A DNA stretch of 64,000 nt from Owenia fusiformis (GCA_903813345.2 CAIIXF020000009.1:21599759-21663758); one strand, 5' to 3'. Shown: positions 44,241 through 57,679, numbered from the stretch's first letter. Program-made: numbers and translations. Notes: generated by a model from the sequence alone, not told the origin.

Positions 44241-45800
44241 ATTGTTTGTGTAATTAACCAGGATGGTGATTTTGTAAAGCGCTTTCCACTAAAGTGTTAC
44301 CTGTAACAATTTAACACATTTTCAGTCAAATCCCTGTAGAAATAACCCAAAAATGACCAAAATATGCGAAGTGAAAATTCATTGTTTGATTTCTGTCACT
44401 AGATGGCAGCATGTATTGAGTAGTGACGTAGTGACTGACTGCGTAAATATCACAATATTTTCGGCGGAATTTCTGCAGAATTAACCTTTTCCCCTTGCAG
44501 ATTTCACTAATTTCACTTGTAGAATTTAGCATTTTAACTTGCAGAAATTTGGGAGAGTGAATAACTGTATATCTTTAAATTCATACAGTAAGGTAAGTGA
44601 TTTGAAAAAAAGATTAATGTAACATCTCATGTCATTACCCCTAACTACCTAGTATTAACTATCTCATCAATCCCAGTGCAATAACTTCTTCATGATTATT
44701 ATCCTTGGTATTTTAGTCTGATCACAACACCTACATATATTGATGTGAATACTAATGCTGATTTCCATTCCTTAAGATGACTGTTAGATTGAAAAACATG
44801 ATGATATTTTGATGGTCATTTGCTAATCTCTATAAGCTCTTATTGGACATAATGCAGGAATACACCAGAATTTTAAATTCATCTCTCATCTGAATATTTG
44901 GTATATGATACCCAGTGGCCTTTGTTTGCCAGTTAAAACATATGGCATATTTCCACTGAGGATAAAATATGTCATAGATTTAATTGAATTTAATTGGATT
45001 TGATAAGCTGCCAGCAAAGGCAATAGTTTGCACCAAACATACATATAAAACAAGGACTCCCATGTGTGCAAAATGTTCCCAATGGGTAATTATATTCTAA
45101 TTTGTCACCCTGAGTACAGTGAAACAATCAGTTCAATAAATAAGTTCTAGGTTTTAATACCAAAATGTCTATCTGTAAAATTCATTTCAGTGCCTGAAAT
45201 ATTTTCGCTAAAACAAGTCTTTTATTTCAGGGATCAAGTTCCCAAAACAAGTTCTTAAAACATTCAAAGTGACTGCCATGACTGAGAAAAATTGCCAAAA
45301 CTAATTCAGCTCCATCTAAAACCAAGATAATTAAAGAAAATGAGAAGGAATGAAAATGAGTATGCATTGAATGATGGAAGGTTGAGATATTGCCTTTCTA
45401 ATGTATCATTGCACTTATACTTGCAAGATGAATTACTGTTTTTCCAGGAACTAGATAATGAATAAACAGATTATACAGGATGATATGTTTATGAACTGGC
45501 TTGTGTAGGCCCAAAATAACATCCAATTACTGTCCTGGGTTAAATATCAAGAAAAAGCATCTTCACCTTGGAGAAATATAAATCATTGATAACCCTTACT
45601 TTTGAATTAAACTATCTTAAGGATTAATAATCTATTTATCAGTTAATATTTTCTGTATCATTGTCATTGAAAAAGTAAAAATGTACACATATCAAATTAA
45701 CTCGATGACACATCTCACATTAAAGAGGAATTATCCCTAAGGTAAGAACAAAGTATAATTTTTAAGAGCAATAACACCCTATGCAGACAGAGCCTGTGGG

Positions 45801-46618
45801 AAATATTGGGTGCGGAGCAAATGAGCGGAGGGTGCGGAGCTAACGGTCATTTTTGAATTTAAAGGACGATTCTCGGTTTGGAGAACGAAGTTCATCAATC
45901 TAAATGAGCATTATCCCTGCTTCGGACAAATTTGATTTTTTTTACATAATATAGATTTGAATGTCTTCTTTTGAATAGTCATAATTTAATTTGGGTAATA
46001 TTTCTAGATTTTTCTCAAAAAAAATATTAGCGCAGTACACTGATGAACTTCTTTCCCCAAATCGAGACTTGTATTTTATTGAATCGGTCAAATCGAGCAT
46101 TATCCCTACTTCAGACCAATTTGTTATTTTTACATCTTGTAGATCTAAATGTCCTCTTTTGAATATTCATAGTTTAATTTGGGTAATATTTCTATATTTT
46201 TCATTAAAAAATTTATTAGCCCAGGAGACTGTTCTCCAAACCGAGAATCGTCCTTTGGGATATTTCTGAAACTAAGCAGTTTTGGGACTTCAAATATACC
46301 AAGATATGTGTATTTGACACCAAATATCAATACAATTGTGAAAATAGTAGCGCAATTCATTCTATAGCGACGCAGTGTGCTTTAAACCTTTCCCAGACCT
46401 ATATATTTTGAAATTATCCTTTTAATACTGAGTCCGCAGCATTCATAAAAAATGGTGTTCAAGGTACACTATCTATACAAATTATTTTTGCATCTTGGAA
46501 GCCAGGCAGTATCTGTTTGATTTTATAAAAATTCAGAAATGTTTTTCAGATATGAGCCCCCTCTAAATATTGGGTGCGGAGGAGCTCCATAAACGTACCT
46601 CCGCACCCAATATTTAGA
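45801..46618. mobile_element. Inverted-repeat element with nested hairpins
   Basis: AAATATTGGGTGCGGAG (45801-45817) faces its inverse at the right end. The right end is itself a 21-bp perfect hairpin (46562-46582 with 46598-46618). Inside, a 26-bp perfect inverted repeat (45861-45886 with 46231-46256) encloses two diverged direct copies of about 188 bp (about 45905-46092 and 46093-46280). No coding content. Confidence 0.7.
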
Positions 46619-47273
46619 GAATATTAGATTTTCTCTATTTGAGAGTGGTAATTGATCATGCAGAGTGGATCAATGTTTTAGAAGAAATGTTGCTTGGGGA
46701 AATATTGCAAAATACAGGCCTATAGTGTTTTAGGAAGATATATCTGATAAAATATCACAGGGAATTTCAATTGAACTGAACATTCTCTTATATTATTTTG
46801 GAGAAGCTTTCCGATTGGTCAAACATCAGAACTAATCATTAATTTGTCAGTAGTGGGTTGGTTTGTTTATAAATACGATTTCATTATAGTAATAGCCACC
46901 AAAAAGCAGACTTGAGGATCATGGGAATTTTGAAACAGGTCTGTTTATGAGCTCTGCCTTTCTCACTGTCAGTTCTTTAAAAATGAATGAAATAAATTAT
47001 TAATTTCGAAAACCTGTCTATTTTATTTTGACAATCAATTATGTATCAACTGTTTTGCTTGAAGATTAAAAAAAACATTATTTCGAAATGACGAATGGCA
47101 GATATTAATTGAATTTTTGACTCTGTATCAAATATACAGCAGAATTTATAATGCATTTCCCTCTCATGAATGGTCAGAATCAGTGATTCATCCCTCATCA
47201 TTTTGGTCATGAAATTGTATTTTTGTTGTTTTTACAGTTGACAACAAATAATTTAATGGCTTGTATTAAACTA

Positions 47274-47877
47274 CAGGATGGGCCAAAAAACGCCACCTTT
47301 TTTTCAAAATTCTATAACTTTTTTAATTTTTGATACAAAATCATAATTTGCATACCAAATCAAACTTAAGGTTGTTATCTAGCCATGGATCATGAATTAT
47401 ACACTTTTACTAGAATGAAATATGTCACCAGCGTCTCACTAAACATGTGGTGTGCCATGAGAAATAAGTATAATTTGCAAAATGTTCCTAAACTGATACG
47501 CCCTGATGACCGCCAAGCTAATGGCCTTAATGCAAACCCAAGTGAGTATAGGGTATGGGGAGGTCTCCAGGAGATGGTATGAAGGCACCCAATCTAAAAG
47601 ATTGCTCAGCTAAAGCTGACAATTAAGACACTTTGAAAAAAATATAGTTAACATTTTATTGATACTACTATATCAGCAAGGCGACTAAAACCTAGGGCGG
47701 CGGACCAATTGAACTCCTATTTTTTTAGATCAATATAATCCCAGTTGAAGGACTTGTTACATTATATTCTTACTAAGAACCCCTGGCACTATATAACTGC
47801 AAAATTCGGGGTATGTAGGTTGGAAAATAAAAAAGTTATAGTGTCTTGAAAAAAGTGGCATTTTTTGGCCCACCCTG
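47274..47877 (+). mobile_element. Mariner-like element with transposase C-terminal remnant
   Basis: The ends CAGGATGGGCCAAAAAACGC and the inverse-like GCATTTTTTGGCCCACCCTG are flanked by TA (47272-47273, 47878-47879). The plus-strand frame 47385-47582 ends N-A-N-P-S-E-Y-R-V-W-G-G-L-Q-E-M-V. This matches the end of mariner-type DDE transposases (S-P-D-L-N-P-x-D-Y-x-x-W-G-x-L-Q). The catalytic Asp of that block is replaced or shifted (A-N-G-L-N-A-N-P), and a stop follows. The element is 604 bp, an internally deleted relic. Confidence 0.75.
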
Positions 47878-47999
47878 TATATATTTTATTTCACAAACAT
47901 TTCATGAAGTTATTATAAGCTATTGAAGACAAGGTACGGTACACTTCAAATTTATTTGTACATTTTTCAAAATGATGTTTGGATTGTTCAGTTTTTTGT

Positions 48000-48261
48000 T
48001 ATCTTGGGCTTCTTGTGTAGAATATGGAGGATATGGCATCTTCTTTGAGTTTCATTTTCTTCGGGATATAAACTGGCATCAGAGCAGAAATCCCGCTCAA
48101 AATCATCTTGATTAAAGTGTTGGGAGCAAATGGCAAATCTGGACTTTTGATTTTTCCCTTTTCCTTCGCCTACTATAGATCTAGGACTAATCAAAACTTA
48201 TCCTTAGCTAAGCCATAGCTGTTGAAATAGTGGTGCAATTTACCGCACAACACATAGGCAT
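48000..48261 (-). pseudogene. THAP-domain remnant
   Basis: On the minus strand 48261 begins M-P-M-C-C-A-V-N-C-T, the C-x4-C start of a THAP zinc-binding DNA-binding domain. About 40 codons later, in another frame, R-F-A-I-C-S-Q-H-F-N-Q-D-D-F-E-R-D matches the C-x2-H-F second half of the domain. The two parts are separated by stops and a frame change, and the closing A-V-P-T-I-F motif is missing. THAP domains occur in host regulators and in P-element-like transposases; this could come from either. The minus-strand frame 48521-48718 upstream is unrecognised. Confidence 0.5.
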
Positions 48262-49051
48262 TTTTATGTTGTGGATGCTTTTCAAGATTGTGGCTAAGTC
48301 GACAATATGCCACACTTTGGCCTACATCCGGTTCTCTAGAGGAAAGATGGAGATTCCTGTCTAATAAACAACTATGCCATTGGGTCAATTTATAATACCT
48401 ATATTTTTCAATATTACACCAAAACTAACACACAACAAGATTTTTATCTTATTGGATTTTATTTAAGTTAAGTCAGGTAATTACTGTAAGTACATATCAA
48501 GTTGATTAAACAACCTGCCATTAGTTCTGCTTTAAAGGATGTGTATCTAAAAAGCAAATCCTCAAAATCAATTCCTTTATGTGGTGTTTACACACATACT
48601 TTACTGCTGATTTTTGTTTATTCATTTCTGCATAGAGATCCTTCTCACATTGGTTAAAGCTCAAATTGAACTCATCATTGAATTTTCTGTAAATGCATGC
48701 TTTGTAAGAATGGGTCAACTCCTTTCTAGGTATTTCTTTTCAGTTTTGGTGATCTACAGTAATGACTTTCTACAGTGAGAAATGATCTTATATGCTCTAT
48801 TATAATATCTTTCCTTGCTTCTCTACCAAACTCTGATTTATTCCATGGCCTGCCATACTTTTTAACTTTGATACTCCTGTGATGTGATCTACAATACAAC
48901 TATAGAAATAGAAAACAATGTGATGAAAAACATAAAGTGGACAAGTAGTAGTCTAGGTGGACAAGTAGTATTCTTTATTCTGATTCTAGTATCTCCCATG
49001 TGATAAAAATGTTGAGTGGGATAGTTTCTCTTTGAGATTCATTTAGATTAT

Positions 49052-50214
49052 TATCCCATCGAACGAAGTTCGGAGGGATATAGAGAACGCCTCCGTCCGT
49101 CCGTACGTACGTCCGTCCGTCCATCCGTCCGTCCGTCCGTCCGTACGTCCGTCCGTCCGTCCGTCCGGGCAATAACTCAAATACCGTTGGACCGATTTTG
49201 TTCATATTTTGTACACATATACCCTATGGGGGTAGAAGTTCTGCTCGAAAGCCGATTTTCAAAATGGCCGCTCATTTCAAAATGGCGGCCATTTTAGTGA
49301 CGATTTTACAGTAATTTAGGTGCAATATGTAAATCTGTAATAGCAATATGTTTTAAATGTAAAAAAATTATAAAGGACATTAATAATGCTACAAATGTAG
49401 ATATTAAAGAAGCACATGGCAGCCATCTTGAAAAATGGTGGCCTTTACTCGTCATTTTACGATTTTGGCTGTAACTCAAAAAATAGTGGAGCGATTTTGT
49501 TCATATTTGGTATGTGAATACTATAAGCATTGCACACTATCTAAAGACACTTTTGGTAGAAGGCGGCCATTTTGAAAAATGGCCGCCATTTTAACGCCTT
49601 TTACTATAACTCGAAAAGTAGTGGAGCGATTTTGTTCATATTTGGTATGTGAATACTATAAGCATGGCACACTGTCCTATGACACTTTTGGTAGAAGGCG
49701 GCCATTTTGAAAAAAATTTTGGAAAATGGCCACTATTTTAACATATTTTACTATAACTCGAAAAGTAGTGGAGCGATTGTGTTCATATTTGGTATGTGAA
49801 TACTATAAGCATGGCACACTGTCTATTTCTGATGACGCTTTTGGTAGAAGGTGGCCATTTTGAAAAATGGCCGCCATTTTAACATATTTTACTATAACTC
49901 GAAAAGTAGTGGAGCGATTTTGTTCATATTTGATATGTGAATACTTTAAGCATGGCACATTGTCTAATAAAACTTTGGGGAGTAGTCAGCCATTTTGAAA
50001 AATGGCCACCATTTTTATGTGTGTTATTTTACAAGTATGTGTGTGATTTCTTAAAAGCTTCTTAAAAGCATATTATTTCTTCTGATGACAACTTGGCTAG
50101 TGAGCAACCATTTTGAAAATGGTGGCCTCTCTGGTGTGTTGTTTTATGATATTTGCACTTCGTTTGTAAAAATGCCAGCCATTTCTGTTCGATGGGATTC
50201 GCTACGCTTTAGCG
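49052..50214. mobile_element. Repeat family 'CGAACGAAG' with (CCGT)n and minisatellite core
   Basis: Inverted repeats ATCCCATCGAAC (49053-49064) and GTTCGATGGGAT (50187-50198) bound it. The left end folds (TATCCC at CGAAC gaa GTTCG ga GGGATA, 49052-49080). Next comes a (CCGT)n/(CCGTACGT) microsatellite (49096-49168), then 'ataactcaaataccgttgga' and about five diverged units of 120-150 bp with 'gttcatatttggtatgtgaa', 'ggcggccattttgaaaaatg' and 'gtggagcgatt'. Directly after the right inverted repeat is a hairpin CGCTAcgcttTAGCG (50200-50214). A truncated relative is at 34324. Confidence 0.75.
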
Positions 50215-51136
50215 TTGCCGTTGTTCTGGTTTAATGCTATTTTTATGCTTCTGATCCAAAATGTCTCTTTTTTGTCTTTCTGAATGAGAAATGTTCAGAC
50301 TCCATGCATTCATAGAATCAGTTACACCAAGTACAGGGTGACAAAAAGTGCCACCCACAACCAGAATGAATGAAACACTGGCACAATTCAGTGGACTCAC
50401 ACTGTGAAAACAAATTTTATTTTTTCTCTCTCTTGTTCAATAGTTTCTCCATCATATGTCATGTATTTTTCCTTTGATGTTATATCTCTAGAGAACCTCC
50501 ACCTTTCTAGTCTACATATTATTAATTTATGTGTCATGAAGTCATGAATGTGTTGTAAAACTGGAATAGTTATAAGTATTATAAATAGATTTGCATAATT
50601 AATATTTTCATGATAACAAATGCCACTATTTAATAAAATAGGTAATTTATTTCAGTTTTCCATTTTCTAGTTTCACGTATTCATTCCCTAGGAATTAATT
50701 AGAAGATAACCAGAAATTCCACAGGAACCAAAGTTCCACATTGGGTTAGTAATAAAGTGTGAAAATAGCCATGGGAAGTTCACTTAACACAATCAACCAG
50801 CTTATTGAATTAGAACTGCCAATACTCATTTTAAAACCTTTTTTGCCATGCAATGTATAGCTGACATTGGCACGCATGTTTGACTAGATATTAATTGTGT
50901 GAATGGTGTAATTGACATTGATTGCCTACATTGTTCTTGAAATGTTCCATACCTTTCAAAATCTATTTTCATTACTGTCAAATAGCATCAAACCCATCAC
51001 TTAGTAGAAAACAAATAGATTAGCATTTAACTCCTCGTGATATAATGGAATTGATTTTAAACACGAGTCCCTTGAGTGGTCTCATTTGGCATTCATTAGC
51101 ATGTTGAGGTTTACTGTAGCCATCCTGTCTCTATAG
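50215..51136. other. CCDC57: CCDC57 intron, no feature recognised
   Basis: AT-rich intronic sequence; no exon-like coiled-coil frame seen. Confidence 0.45.
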
Positions 51137-53094
51137 TCTATTATTAGACTCCAGATGTAAATCTGGAGTCTATTGTTTTCGTCAGTATTCTTATTCTTTA
51201 TTAGACTCCAGATGAAATCTGGAGTCTATTGTTTTCGTCACTTTTCTTATTCTTATTATTATTATTCTAAACCAGTTTTCTCAACAACCGTAAGACATTC
51301 AGTAAAGACAATCATATGGTCAATTTAGGTCCAGTATCTAGTTCCTCGGAAATTGGGTCAAATTTTTATCTAGGTCAAAGGTCAAGAACTAGGTCAAATC
51401 TTGATTTTTCCAGTTTTCTCCGTCATCCTTCAATATTTTTTTTCGATTTATTTTTCATTGTATTCCTTAGAAACAAAGCTAAATCTGCACTGCGGGTCAT
51501 TTTTGGATTACTCTTACCCTTTTCAAGATATGGTGTCCGAAAAGTAGGTCAAAATAAAAAATTCTCCAAATTTAATGTATGAGTTATGAATTAGATGTAG
51601 AATTTTCTCAGGAATCCAAATCTGCAAACCAATTATCGATCGGACTCCTGGTACAGAAGTTATGTCGTTTTGAAACCTCAAAAATAGCTAAATTTGGTGC
51701 CCCATGTTAATTCAATGGGAAAAAAAAAATTTTTGAAGTGTAAAATACGAGATATAGACTAAGTACAGCTAAACATAATGGAAGCCAATAAAAGAAGGAG
51801 AGGTCAGAAAGCTTCTTTAAAAAAAAATTTGGAGACCAAAATGCCTAGGTCAAAATCTAGGTCAAATTCAAATTTTTATCTTATTTTTGTGATTCTGACA
51901 CTACAGATTAATTATATTCTTCGAAATTTTGTATACATGTAGCCAAGAGTGCGCTTATAGTGTTAGCCTTTTGCCGTCAGAAAGTATTTTGCCCCACTTT
52001 TGAGATATGGTGTCCGAAAAGTAGGTCAAAATAGAAAATTCTCCAAATTTAACGTGTGAGTTATGAACTAAGTATAGAATTTTCTCAGGAATCCGAATCT
52101 GCAAACCAAATTTGGATCCGACTTCCGATTCGGAAGTTATGACATTTTGAAAGCTCAAAAATCGCTAAATTTGGTGCCCCATGTTATGTCAATGGGAAAA
52201 AAGATTTTTTTGAAGTGTAAAATACGAGATATAGACTAAGTACAGCTTAAAATAATGAAAGCCTATGAAAGAAGGGAACCTCGAAGGCTACCTAACTTCA
52301 AAATTTGGACACCAAAATCCCTAGGTCAAAATCTAGGTCAAATTCATAGTTTATCCTTATTTTTGCGATTCTGACACTACACTTTAATTATATTCCTCGA
52401 AATTGTGTATACATGTAGCCAAGAGTGTGCTAATAGCGTTAGCCTTTTGCCGTCAGAAAGTATTTTGACCCACTTTTGAGATATGGTGTCCGAAAAGTAG
52501 GTCAAAATAAAAAGTTCTCCAAATTTAACGTTTGAGTTATGAATTAAGAGTAGAATTTTCTCAGAAATACGAATCTGCAAACCAAATTTCGATTCGACTT
52601 CCGGTTCCGAAGTTATTGCGTGTCCGAAAAGTAGGTCAAAATAAAAATTCGCCAAATTTAACGTATGAGTTATGAATTAGGGGTAGAATTTTGTCAGGAA
52701 TCTGAATCTGCAAATCAAATTTCGATCCGACTCCCGGTTCGGAAGTTATGGCGTTTTGAAATTTCAAGGAAAATCGATCTGATGGTTTCCTGATAGAAAG
52801 TCAAGAGTAGAGAAGAAAATATTGAAAAATGCATCCATCCTTCCTTTCTGATCCTATCCTATCCTTCCTATTCTATCCCTTCTTCCTATTCTATTCTATC
52901 CTTCTTTCCTATTCTATCCTATCGTTCCTTCCTATTCTATCCTATCCTTCCTTCCTTTTTCATCCATCCATCCATCCTTCTTTTTCTTGATGACTTAGCT
53001 TATTTTGGATGACTTGGCTTATTCTGGATGACTCGGCTAAAAAAAGTCTAGATCTGGAGTCTGAAATTGAACTCGTTCAATTTCCAAAATCTAG
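51137..53094 (+). mobile_element. Helentron-like non-autonomous element, copy 1
   Basis: The left end TCTATTATTAGACTCCAGAT begins with TC and carries the subterminal repeat AGACTCCAGAT, which also pairs with ATCTGGAGTCT 15 bp on (51146-51171, again 51203-51227). The core has repeated blocks 'ccgacttccggttcggaagt', 'gtccgaaaagtaggtcaaaa', 'ctaggtcaaaatctaggtca', then TCCTATCC-type microsatellite (52830-52985). The right end has the inverse subterminal repeat ATCTGGAGTCT (53052-53062), a 9-bp hairpin AAATTGAAC tc GTTCAATTT (53064-53083), 7 bases, and CTAG (53091-53094). A hairpin about 10 nt before CTRR is a Helitron hallmark. No Rep/helicase is present. Confidence 0.65.
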
Positions 53095-54915
53095 TTATTA
53101 TTCTTTCCCAGATTTCTCGATAACCATAAGGCTTCCAATAAAGATCATTATTCAGTCAATTTATGTCCAGTATCTAGTTCCTCGGAAATTGGGTCAAATT
53201 TTTATCTAGGTCAAAGGTCAAGAACTAGGTCAAATCTTACATTTTCAACATTATGTCATTTATCTTCGTCGTTGTTTATCGTAACTCCTAAATCTTTTTT
53301 GTCATCATGTAGCTTAGAAAAAGCCAAAGCAAAGATATGACATTAGATTTTTAATTACGCTTACTGATTTTGAAATATGGCGTCCAGAAAGTAGGTCAAA
53401 ATAACTAGTTCTCCAAATTTAACATCTGAGTTATGAATTAAGGGTAGAATTTACTCAGGAATCCAAATCTGCAAACCAAATTTCGATCCGACTTCCGGTT
53501 CGAAAGTTATGGCGTTTTTAAATTTCGAGAAAAATCGATCTGATGATATCCTTATAGAAAGTCAAGAGTAGCGAAGAAAATATAGAAAAAATCATCCATC
53601 CTTCCTTCCTATCTTGTCTGATCATATCCTTCCTATCTATCCTTCCTTCCTATCCTTTCCTTCCTATCCTATCCTTCCTTCCTATTCTATATCCTATCCT
53701 ATCCTAGAACTGGGTCAAATCTTACATTTTCAACCTTCTGTCTATTATCTTCGTCGTTATTTATCGAAACGTCTTCATCTTTTTTTCATCATGTAGCTTA
53801 GAAACAGCCCTTTCATATGTGTGCCATCCGTTTTTTGATTACTCTTACCGATTTTGAAATATGGCGTCCAGAAAGTATGTCAAAATAAAAAGTTCTCCAA
53901 ATTCAAGGTATGAGTTATCAATTAGGGGTAGAATATTTTCAGGAATCCGAATCTGCAAACCAAATCTCGATCAGACTTCCGGTTCGGAAGTTATGGCGTT
54001 TTAAAAGCTCAATAATCGCTAAATTTGGTGCCCATGTTAAGTCAATGGGAAAAAAAGATTTTTTTGAAGTGAGAAATACGAAATATAGACTGAGTTCAGC
54101 TTAATTTAATGAAAGCCTTCAAAAGAAGGGGACCTCAAAAGCCAGTTAGTTTCAAAATTTGGACACCAAAATGCCAAGGTCAAAATCTAGGTCAAATTCA
54201 AAGGTTTTCCTTATTTTTGCGTTTCTGACACTACACTTTAATTATATTCTTCAAAATTGTGTATACATGTAGCCAGGAGTGTACTAATAGTGTTAGCCTT
54301 TTGCCGTCAGAAAGTATTTTGACCCACTTTTGAGATATGGTGTCCGAAAAGTAGGTCAAAATAAAAAAATCTCCAAATTTAATGTATGAGTTATCTATCA
54401 GGTGTAGAATTTTGTCAGGAATCCGAATCTGCAATTCAAATTTCGATCCGACTTCCGGTTCGGAAGTTATGGCGTGTCCAAAAAGTAGGTCAAAATAAAA
54501 AGTTTCCAAGTTTAACGTATGAGTTATGAATTAGGATTTGGAAGTTATGGCGTTTTATAATCGATCTGATGGTATCCTGATAGATTAGTCAAGAGTAGAG
54601 AAGAAAATATTGAAAAATTCATCCATCCTTCCTATCTGATCCTATCCTATCCTTCCTATCTATCCTTCCTTCGTATCTTTTCCTTCCTATCCTATCCTAT
54701 CATATCCTTTCTTCTTATTCTATCCTATCCTTCTTTCTTATTCTATACTATCGTTCCTTCCTATTCTATCCTATCCTACCTTCTTATTTTATTCATCCAT
54801 CTTTTTTTGGATGACTCGGCTTATTCTGGATGACTCGGCTTATTCTGAATGACTCGGCTAAAAAAGGTCTTAATCTGGAGTCTGAAATTGAACTTGTTCA
54901 ATTACCAAAGTCTAG
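53095..54915 (+). mobile_element. Helentron-like element, tandem second copy
   Basis: It repeats the core and right end of 51137-53094: the same '.ggaagttatggcgttt' and 'ggtcaaa' blocks, the TCCTATCC microsatellite (53590-53705, 54622-54790), then ATCTGGAGTCT (54873-54883), hairpin ATTGAAC ttg TTCAAT and CTAG (54912-54915). The left subterminal hairpin is lacking, so this is a head-to-tail partial copy. Confidence 0.65.
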
Positions 54916-57679
54916 TTATATTACTTTTATAAAAGTGAACCCATGTGAACCTCCTCTTGATCTTAATGAATTCTGGAGTGAGAAATGAATAAAGTAGAAT
55001 GAACTGTGATATCTATGGTGTTTTCAAACTGAATGGGTATAAAGTACATCGCTTTTGGGTAAGATGCTTGAATTAAGGAGGCTGACTAGGTTTCCTGGAT
55101 GGATCGTCAAATGGTTAAGCAACATGAATAGGTCTGTTTCAAATAGTTTAACTGGTCAACTTAAGTTTCAATCTCTATCTTTCTCCTTTAAGACTTTTAA
55201 AGGAAAAAGTGGAATGTTTTCCGGTGTTTATAGTAGTAGGTTTAGGATGCGTACATCATTATAGATCTTGCTCTTTTCTTGAATTCTTCTGAATCTCACT
55301 ATTTACCTCTTGTGTAAAATTAAATTTTCTGAGTTATACATAGAACAGGGATACAGGGAGAGTTTTTTAATACATTACCTGATTTACCACTGTCTTAGCA
55401 GTACTTTAACATGTTGTTCTACCTCACCAATATCCTAGATGCGAGTAGAAATAATCTTGATTTACATCATTAGTCATTTACGTCACAATTCAGTCAAGCT
55501 GATGTCATATTTGGAATCTACATGTAAAATTACATCTAGAAATGTGGTTTTGAAAAGAGTTTATCAACTTTTGAAAATTTAATTTTCTTTGAAAATGTGA
55601 CTTCTAGGTCGGGGAGATTCCCCATAGACCCCATGTTGTAAAACCAGAAAAGTGAAATATCTCTTCTTGTGTTGGGCAGATAATATTTTCTTTTACTGAA
55701 CATATATTAATTTGTATAACTATCACATGCATAAGGGTAATATTAAAAGTGAACCACTAAAACTGATTAATATTCAAGTTTAAGAGAATTTTGTAATACC
55801 CTGCCATGTTATTTCCCCCGAATCAGCCACCTGGTGGCGAAACTGGTAACTACCTACTCGCATCTGAGTAATTGCTCGATACATGTATATCTCACTTGAC
55901 TGCATGGCCCCATTTCCATGGTATTTAATAGGCTTGATTACACACCACAATCTGAGTCTTTTTTTGCAAAACAGCATGCGATTTGTGATTGCTATATATT
56001 TGTTTGATATAATGCACAAGGTGGTACTTTCATTGTTAAAAAACTTACTAATGGTAAGCTTATTAGAGAGGGAGAATTAAAATACTGAATTGATGAAATA
56101 ATATTTTTCAATTTTTTACACTTTCACAAGTTAAATATTTTCTTATATATCTGTACATGTATATTCAAAATTGTGAGCACCTACAAATGACCTCCAGCAA
56201 GCTGTTGACTGAAGATAATGTAATCATCATTTTTTGTTTGCACATACTTAAATCCCCATTCTGGTATCAATAGATCAACAAGTCTCTCATTAATCTGATA
56301 CAGCTGCTGCTATCAAAGAAATTCACCATCATGGAAACAATTCCCAGACATGTCTGTTCAAATCTATAATGTCGACTATAGTCCCAATGATAGAATCATT
56401 ATTATTGATTGCACATTGATTTGCACAATGTTTCGCGGAGATAAGAGTCATGCGGTTTAATGTATGGCAAACTTGCATTTCTTTTCATTCACATGATATA
56501 TGATTAATATGTTGTAAGTAATTCTTCTTCAGTATTCAGTCATTTTGATGCCATGTCGTACTTGCAGAGATTTGGTGTGTCAATCATTTGACATGTTTGA
56601 ATGGACAGAAAAACATTTCCTTTAATGTCAGTTAGATTTCCGTTGAAGTATTTTGGTATGTTAGTCCATTTCCAAGAAGTCTGTTAGTGATTGATTGCAA
56701 CACCAATGATTTTAAATCCAGACGTTCTCTGGGAAGTCTATTAATTATTCAATATTCTTCTCCATAAAGATTTGTTATTGAATAAGTGTTTGGATACTTC
56801 GGTCACCTGTTAGCACAGCTATTTAATTGAGACCTCTAAAGATTGGAGTGAAATTTACAACATCATTCAATTCCTAGGGGACTGAGCAATATACATTCAT
56901 TTTCAGAATGTGTCTGAAAAACATATCCCATTCTGCATACCTATGTCATTTATGTAAATTAATACCCAATAGACCTCCTCATGAATTTTTGTACTAACAG
57001 CCTGGTCCTAAAGGTTTCACGTTTTCCCCTTGAACTGATTATTATATAATCAATACCAAATTTTCTTGAATTATTACCGTTCACTATATGGCCCATGTGC
57101 ACTTTGAAACTACTTATTAAATAGTTATCATGCATATTCAAGTTCTACTGTGTAAAGTAGAACCTACAGTGTATGTGATATATTTCTCACTCATTTTGAT
57201 ATCTTTACTTTGTCTTGTTTGCTAAATGAATTTAATAATGGCATTATTCTCCCACCAGCTCTTTGACCCCAAAAACATGAGAAAGCTGCCTCAAGAAAAA
57301 AAAATTGTTTCTATCTCATGCTTATTATCATATCTCTGTGTATTTGACTCCATGACTTCAACACTTGGTAATACTTTTGCTTAACAAATACCTTTTATTT
57401 TCGAGGTATAGAGGTATAAAATGCAAGAGAAACATCTGTGTATCCAATTAAACCTAATTTCAACCTTCATTAATTGCTCAGTGGAAGCTTGGGCTTCCAA
57501 TATTGAATGCCCATGGTGGAAGCAGTGCTCCATTGTTATAACAGATATACATTATTTGAAACATGGTTTTGAATATTGTTTTAAAGAAATGAAACATCGT
57601 TTCACACTGGAGAATGACAAAAGTTTATTTCCTCTATCCAGATAAAGTTATGGATGCAAAGCCCTATGTTTGCTTCCAG
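54916..57679 (+). other. CCDC57: CCDC57 intron
   Basis: No gene recognised apart from the dispersed repeat at 55504-55640. Confidence 0.5.
55504..55640 (+). repeat. Dispersed repeat, second copy at 12931-13055
   Basis: Same orientation and order of blocks as the copy in the PKG intron; the preceding 'gagtagaaataatcttga' is also matched at about 12594. Confidence 0.8.

Noticed and set aside
49096-49205. Arg/Gly/Thr/Asp-rich frame over the (CCGT)n run
   Set aside because: The peptide is a by-product of a tetranucleotide microsatellite.
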